Assembly: GCA_032718475.1 (NCBI GenBank)
Contig: JAUCBJ010001849.1
Location: 51,208-115,207, forward strand
From: Nemertoderma westbladi
Taxonomy: Eukaryota > Xenacoelomorpha > Nemertodermatida > Nemertodermatidae
Direction: 5' to 3'
DNA length: 64,000 nt
Shown here: positions 61,437-64,000 of the stretch, one piece after another
Layout: the number at the start of each line of letters is the position of its first letter
Position numbering within the stretch: position 1 is the stretch's first letter
Notes under the pieces: generated by a model
The model's database searches: none
Seen by the model: only the letters and a program-made list of their open reading frames with translations
What the model was told of the DNA's origin: nothing
Program-made: the position numbers and the translations under genes

Positions 61437-62032
61437 CTGAAAGATAATTTATTTCTTATTATATAAACCGACCAGACCCTCACGCTCACCTCTACCTACA
61501 GTTTTCTAATATTCCCGGAAGCAGGACAATTCGGCTCCATTGATAGGCCTATTCGGGTTGTGGACCTACATGCAACAATCACACACAGATTTTCCTACTT
61601 AGGTGCTGAGACACGGCAGCCATCGGATAATTCGTATCTGCCTGGTGCTGGGCTGGTTTTAGCAATTTCAATACAGGAGAACCCTGTATTCACATCATAT
61701 TATAGGCCGGGATTAACGTGTTTGGAGGCCTCCGCATAATATAAGTAACACACGTCATAAACCAATTTAGGGAAAGGAGCAGGTACAAAGGAAGGGTTTT
61801 CTAACCAAAAGAAAAACGGCCACTTTACCAATTGAGGGAAAGGAGTAGGTTACAGAAGCGGGCTTTTCTAAGCAAAACAATAAACGATCACACACAGTCG
61901 TAGTGAAAAATACACAACAAGGTAAGCAGTTTCTGAGTTTGATAACATAAAACTGTAAAACAATAATGCAGAAATGGTCCAACGGTCTACACTGCAAAGT
62001 ACTACAGTAGCGGTCCTGTAGCACACTGTATG
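61437..62032. other. Upstream intron DNA of the ITM2-like gene, with dispersed motif
   Basis: Two copies of the GGGAAAGGAGCAGGTTACAG family lie at 61770-61811 and 61830-61887. No exon with a phase-1 donor could be supported. Confidence 0.45.
61770..61887. repeat. Two tandem copies of the GGGAAAGGAGCAGG dispersed repeat
   Basis: CCAATTTAGGGAAAGGAGCA (first copy) and CCAATTGAGGGAAAGGAGTA (second) are each followed by a short variable part and AACCAAAAGAAAA or AAGCAAAACAATAAAC. They match 11154-11207. Confidence 0.65.
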
Positions 62033-62467
62033 TGGGGCGAGCCACGAAGTGAGTGAGCCTTAGCGTAGTGGTACCATTAATCAACCTGTCGTTCTGTCGT
62101 TCTGTCGTTCTGTCGTGTTCAATTTTAAACGTTAATAACTCGGCCAATCTTTGATGAAATCTATCCAAACTTGGTACACATGTTGTTTGGCAAAAGTTTA
62201 GAAATTTTCCAAGTAGAATTTCCGTGTGGCCTTCGAGAAGCTAAGATAATAGCAGTTAATTAGTTAATTAAGTTGATTACGGTAAAAACACCATTTTCAA
62301 CCTGCCTTTTAAAGGAAATTAATTGTTTTACAGTATAAGACTTCAATAATTATACTTAAAAAATATACAGATGTAATCCGCATACTCCATTCTATTATAG
62401 TTTTTAATTAGTTCAAGTGATTTGCTTTAATAATCGTGTCTTTAATTGATCTAAAGTAATTAAACCG
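62033..62467 (+). mobile_element. Dispersed element, inverted partner of 18838-19251
   Basis: Starts TGGGGCGAGCCACGAAGTGA, then GAGCCTTAGCG, then a GTCGTTCT microsatellite (62088-62117) and GAGAAGCTAAGATAATAGCA. Collinear with the reverse complement of 18838-19251. It shares its first 30 or so bases with the TIR of the MITE at 20014-20495, so the two belong to one superfamily of non-autonomous elements. Confidence 0.75.
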
Positions 62468-64000
62468 GCATAAAAAATGTATTCTCATTAAATACTGCTC
62501 ATTTATTGGTTAACTCAAGTTGGCTTGTTTCCCAGCAACACTTGAGGTATTCAGTCAGCCTCGCTTGTAAGAGGCAGACTGCTGCTGCTGCTGGTAGCCA
62601 TCCATTCACTCACTCTCCATTGAACTGGCTGATTGGAGGTGTGTGTGTATCGGGTTCAATGACATTAATATTATTACTAAAGTAACTTCGGGATGTTAAT
62701 ATTCACTGGAGCTATGAGTCGAGTCTCTCTGGTTAGTTGAATGAATGAAATAAATAATTGTTTTACTGTTCCGAATATCAATGTTTATTTCTGTAGGCCA
62801 ACTTACTGTATTATTATTTAATCTAAATGTACATAATAGTTTAAATAAATTATTTCACAATTTCATTCCAATTCATACTGCTTACGCAACCATGCTAATT
62901 AGGTATATTAAATGGCAGGATTGTTTTTAATTAAAATTTTTACAGAGCAAACAAGTATATTGTATTTAACTGAAAGTTAATTTATTTCGGTAAGTAGGCC
63001 TTGCGGTTTGTTAGTTTAGTTAGTATAATAAGTATCAAATATATTACGTGCTGCTGTACAGTAAACGCGGCTTTGCGTTATTGAATTACAGAATTGGCGG
63101 TACAAAGTACATTAATAGGGATCAGGCATATTGCATTTATATAATTGTTGTTGTAAATGTACAATAATAAGCGCCACTTTTATTTTAGTAACTGAAATGT
63201 GTATTTCATTTGTACCTGCAACCCATTAAAAAGGGCAGCTGAACATATCGCGGACAGGCTGACTATTCACCATAACAAAAAAACCCAAATCGCCGCAGTT
63301 CCACTTACAGTTCCATATTATTCTGTTTTGCAATTCAACCCAATTTATCTGCTCTCTGCTACACGCGGTTTTATCCACGAGTTTTGTAAAGTCCCGACTT
63401 ATCGGGAATGACATGAACTTAGCGTCCGGAATATTCTGAACAGATTAAATCTACTTGGCGCTGTAATACTGCATCCCGTTGTACCAGAAGTTATTAAAAC
63501 ATACCGGCCCCTCAAATGCGCTTGCAGTGGGTTAGAGAACAACATATACCGCCCCAGTACAACCGCTATTTTGATAAGGTCCATAATATATAATATATAT
63601 ATATGGTCTAACATATGATAGTTCACTAATCAGCTAATAGGCCTATTAATTCGTGAGATTTCAATTTATAAATAAAACTAATATACGAGCTCATATGAGC
63701 TCAATTGATTGATTGATTGAAGGTATGACCGTTGTTGTGGGGGACTAGGTCTACCTGTCTAGCAGCTAATAACTCGTCCGTGGAGAGAATAATATAAGTC
63801 GAGGAACATAACGAAACGCGTTTAATTTATTTATTTATTCCAATTGGGGATGCTTTCTAACGCGGGAATGCGGTGCTATTAAACTTGATTGATTGGTGGT
63901 GTGAGTAAATTTCTCAAAACCTGATTTTGTGATACAGTCGCTTAATTTTAATTTGTATCTCATAACTGGGCCTCGTGCTGCGCGAAGGCCCCACGAACGT
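62468..64000. other. AT-rich DNA, 5' side of the ITM2-like gene
   Basis: No exon, RNA gene or promoter could be supported. Contains a CTG run at 62578-62593, a CAAT-like stretch near 62635 on the minus strand, and a (TTGA)n run at 63702-63719. The last 63 bases repeat 18696-18760. Confidence 0.4.
63938..64000. repeat. Dispersed repeat, second copy, cut by window end
   Basis: Same family and orientation as 18696-18760 (CTTAATTTTAATTTGTATCT, then CGTGCTGCGCGAAGGCCCCA). Confidence 0.65.

Noticed and set aside
62612-62620. Candidate mini first exon of the ITM2-like gene (ATGGAGA|GTGAGT, minus strand, phase 1)
   Set aside because: Phase fits the exon at 61436, but two codons give no real evidence. 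The true first exon may lie beyond the window.
63290-63414. Candidate first exon on the minus strand (ATG at 63414, donor AACT|GTAAGT)
   Set aside because: Phase 1 fits, but joining T to the AA of the next exon creates TAA, a stop codon.
1-64000. tRNA or rRNA genes
   Set aside because: I saw no cloverleaf with A and B boxes and no ribosomal RNA core sequence, although a covariance-model search could not be run.

Overview
The window is nuclear DNA from an animal, most likely a marine invertebrate. The evidence is spliced genes with GT-AG introns, a full kinesin light chain, a metazoan BRICHOS membrane-protein gene, an APE-type LINE and very abundant minisatellites. The palindrome TAGGCCTA recurs in unique stretches (near 9696, 9725, 18122, 18135, 55543, 61543 and 63639), which I associate loosely with echinoderm and other invertebrate deuterostome DNA. 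The exact clade cannot be fixed from this window. There is no sign of bacterial, plasmid or viral gene organisation.

Layout. 1-7250: three minisatellites (28-, about 28- and 24-bp units) separated by AT-rich DNA. 7738-9564 (-): an intact, intronless 608-codon kinesin light chain. 9936-10680: a C/A-rich minisatellite of about 21 bp. About 11400-17790 (+): a decayed non-LTR retrotransposon whose ORF1 carries a Ulp1/C48-type cysteine protease and whose ORF2 carries APE endonuclease and reverse transcriptase. 17790-20780: dispersed repeats, including a 482-bp long-TIR MITE. 20782-26235: a 38/42-bp minisatellite with a 1602-bp higher-order repeat. 26896-61436 (-): a multi-exon gene for an ITM2/BRI-like, BRICHOS-domain type II membrane protein.

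The main result is the gene structure of that ITM2-like locus. Five exons can be joined with consistent splice sites and phases, and they encode 290 residues: transmembrane segment, linker, BRICHOS domain, RRRR furin-type site and a 23-residue C-terminal peptide. The first coding exon was not found. Three of the four recognised introns hold tandem arrays. The 28.2-kb intron inside the BRICHOS domain is almost entirely a 67-bp satellite of about 397 copies. The 4.3-kb intron holds a 47-bp array (about 57 copies), a 40-bp array (about 21) and a small 21-bp array. The 869-bp intron holds ten copies of a 59-bp unit that includes the 3' end of the preceding exon with its splice donor, so the transcript would carry ten consecutive identical 5' splice sites.

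Tandem repeats make up roughly two thirds of the window. Many long open frames here are by-products of repeat periods and are not genes.
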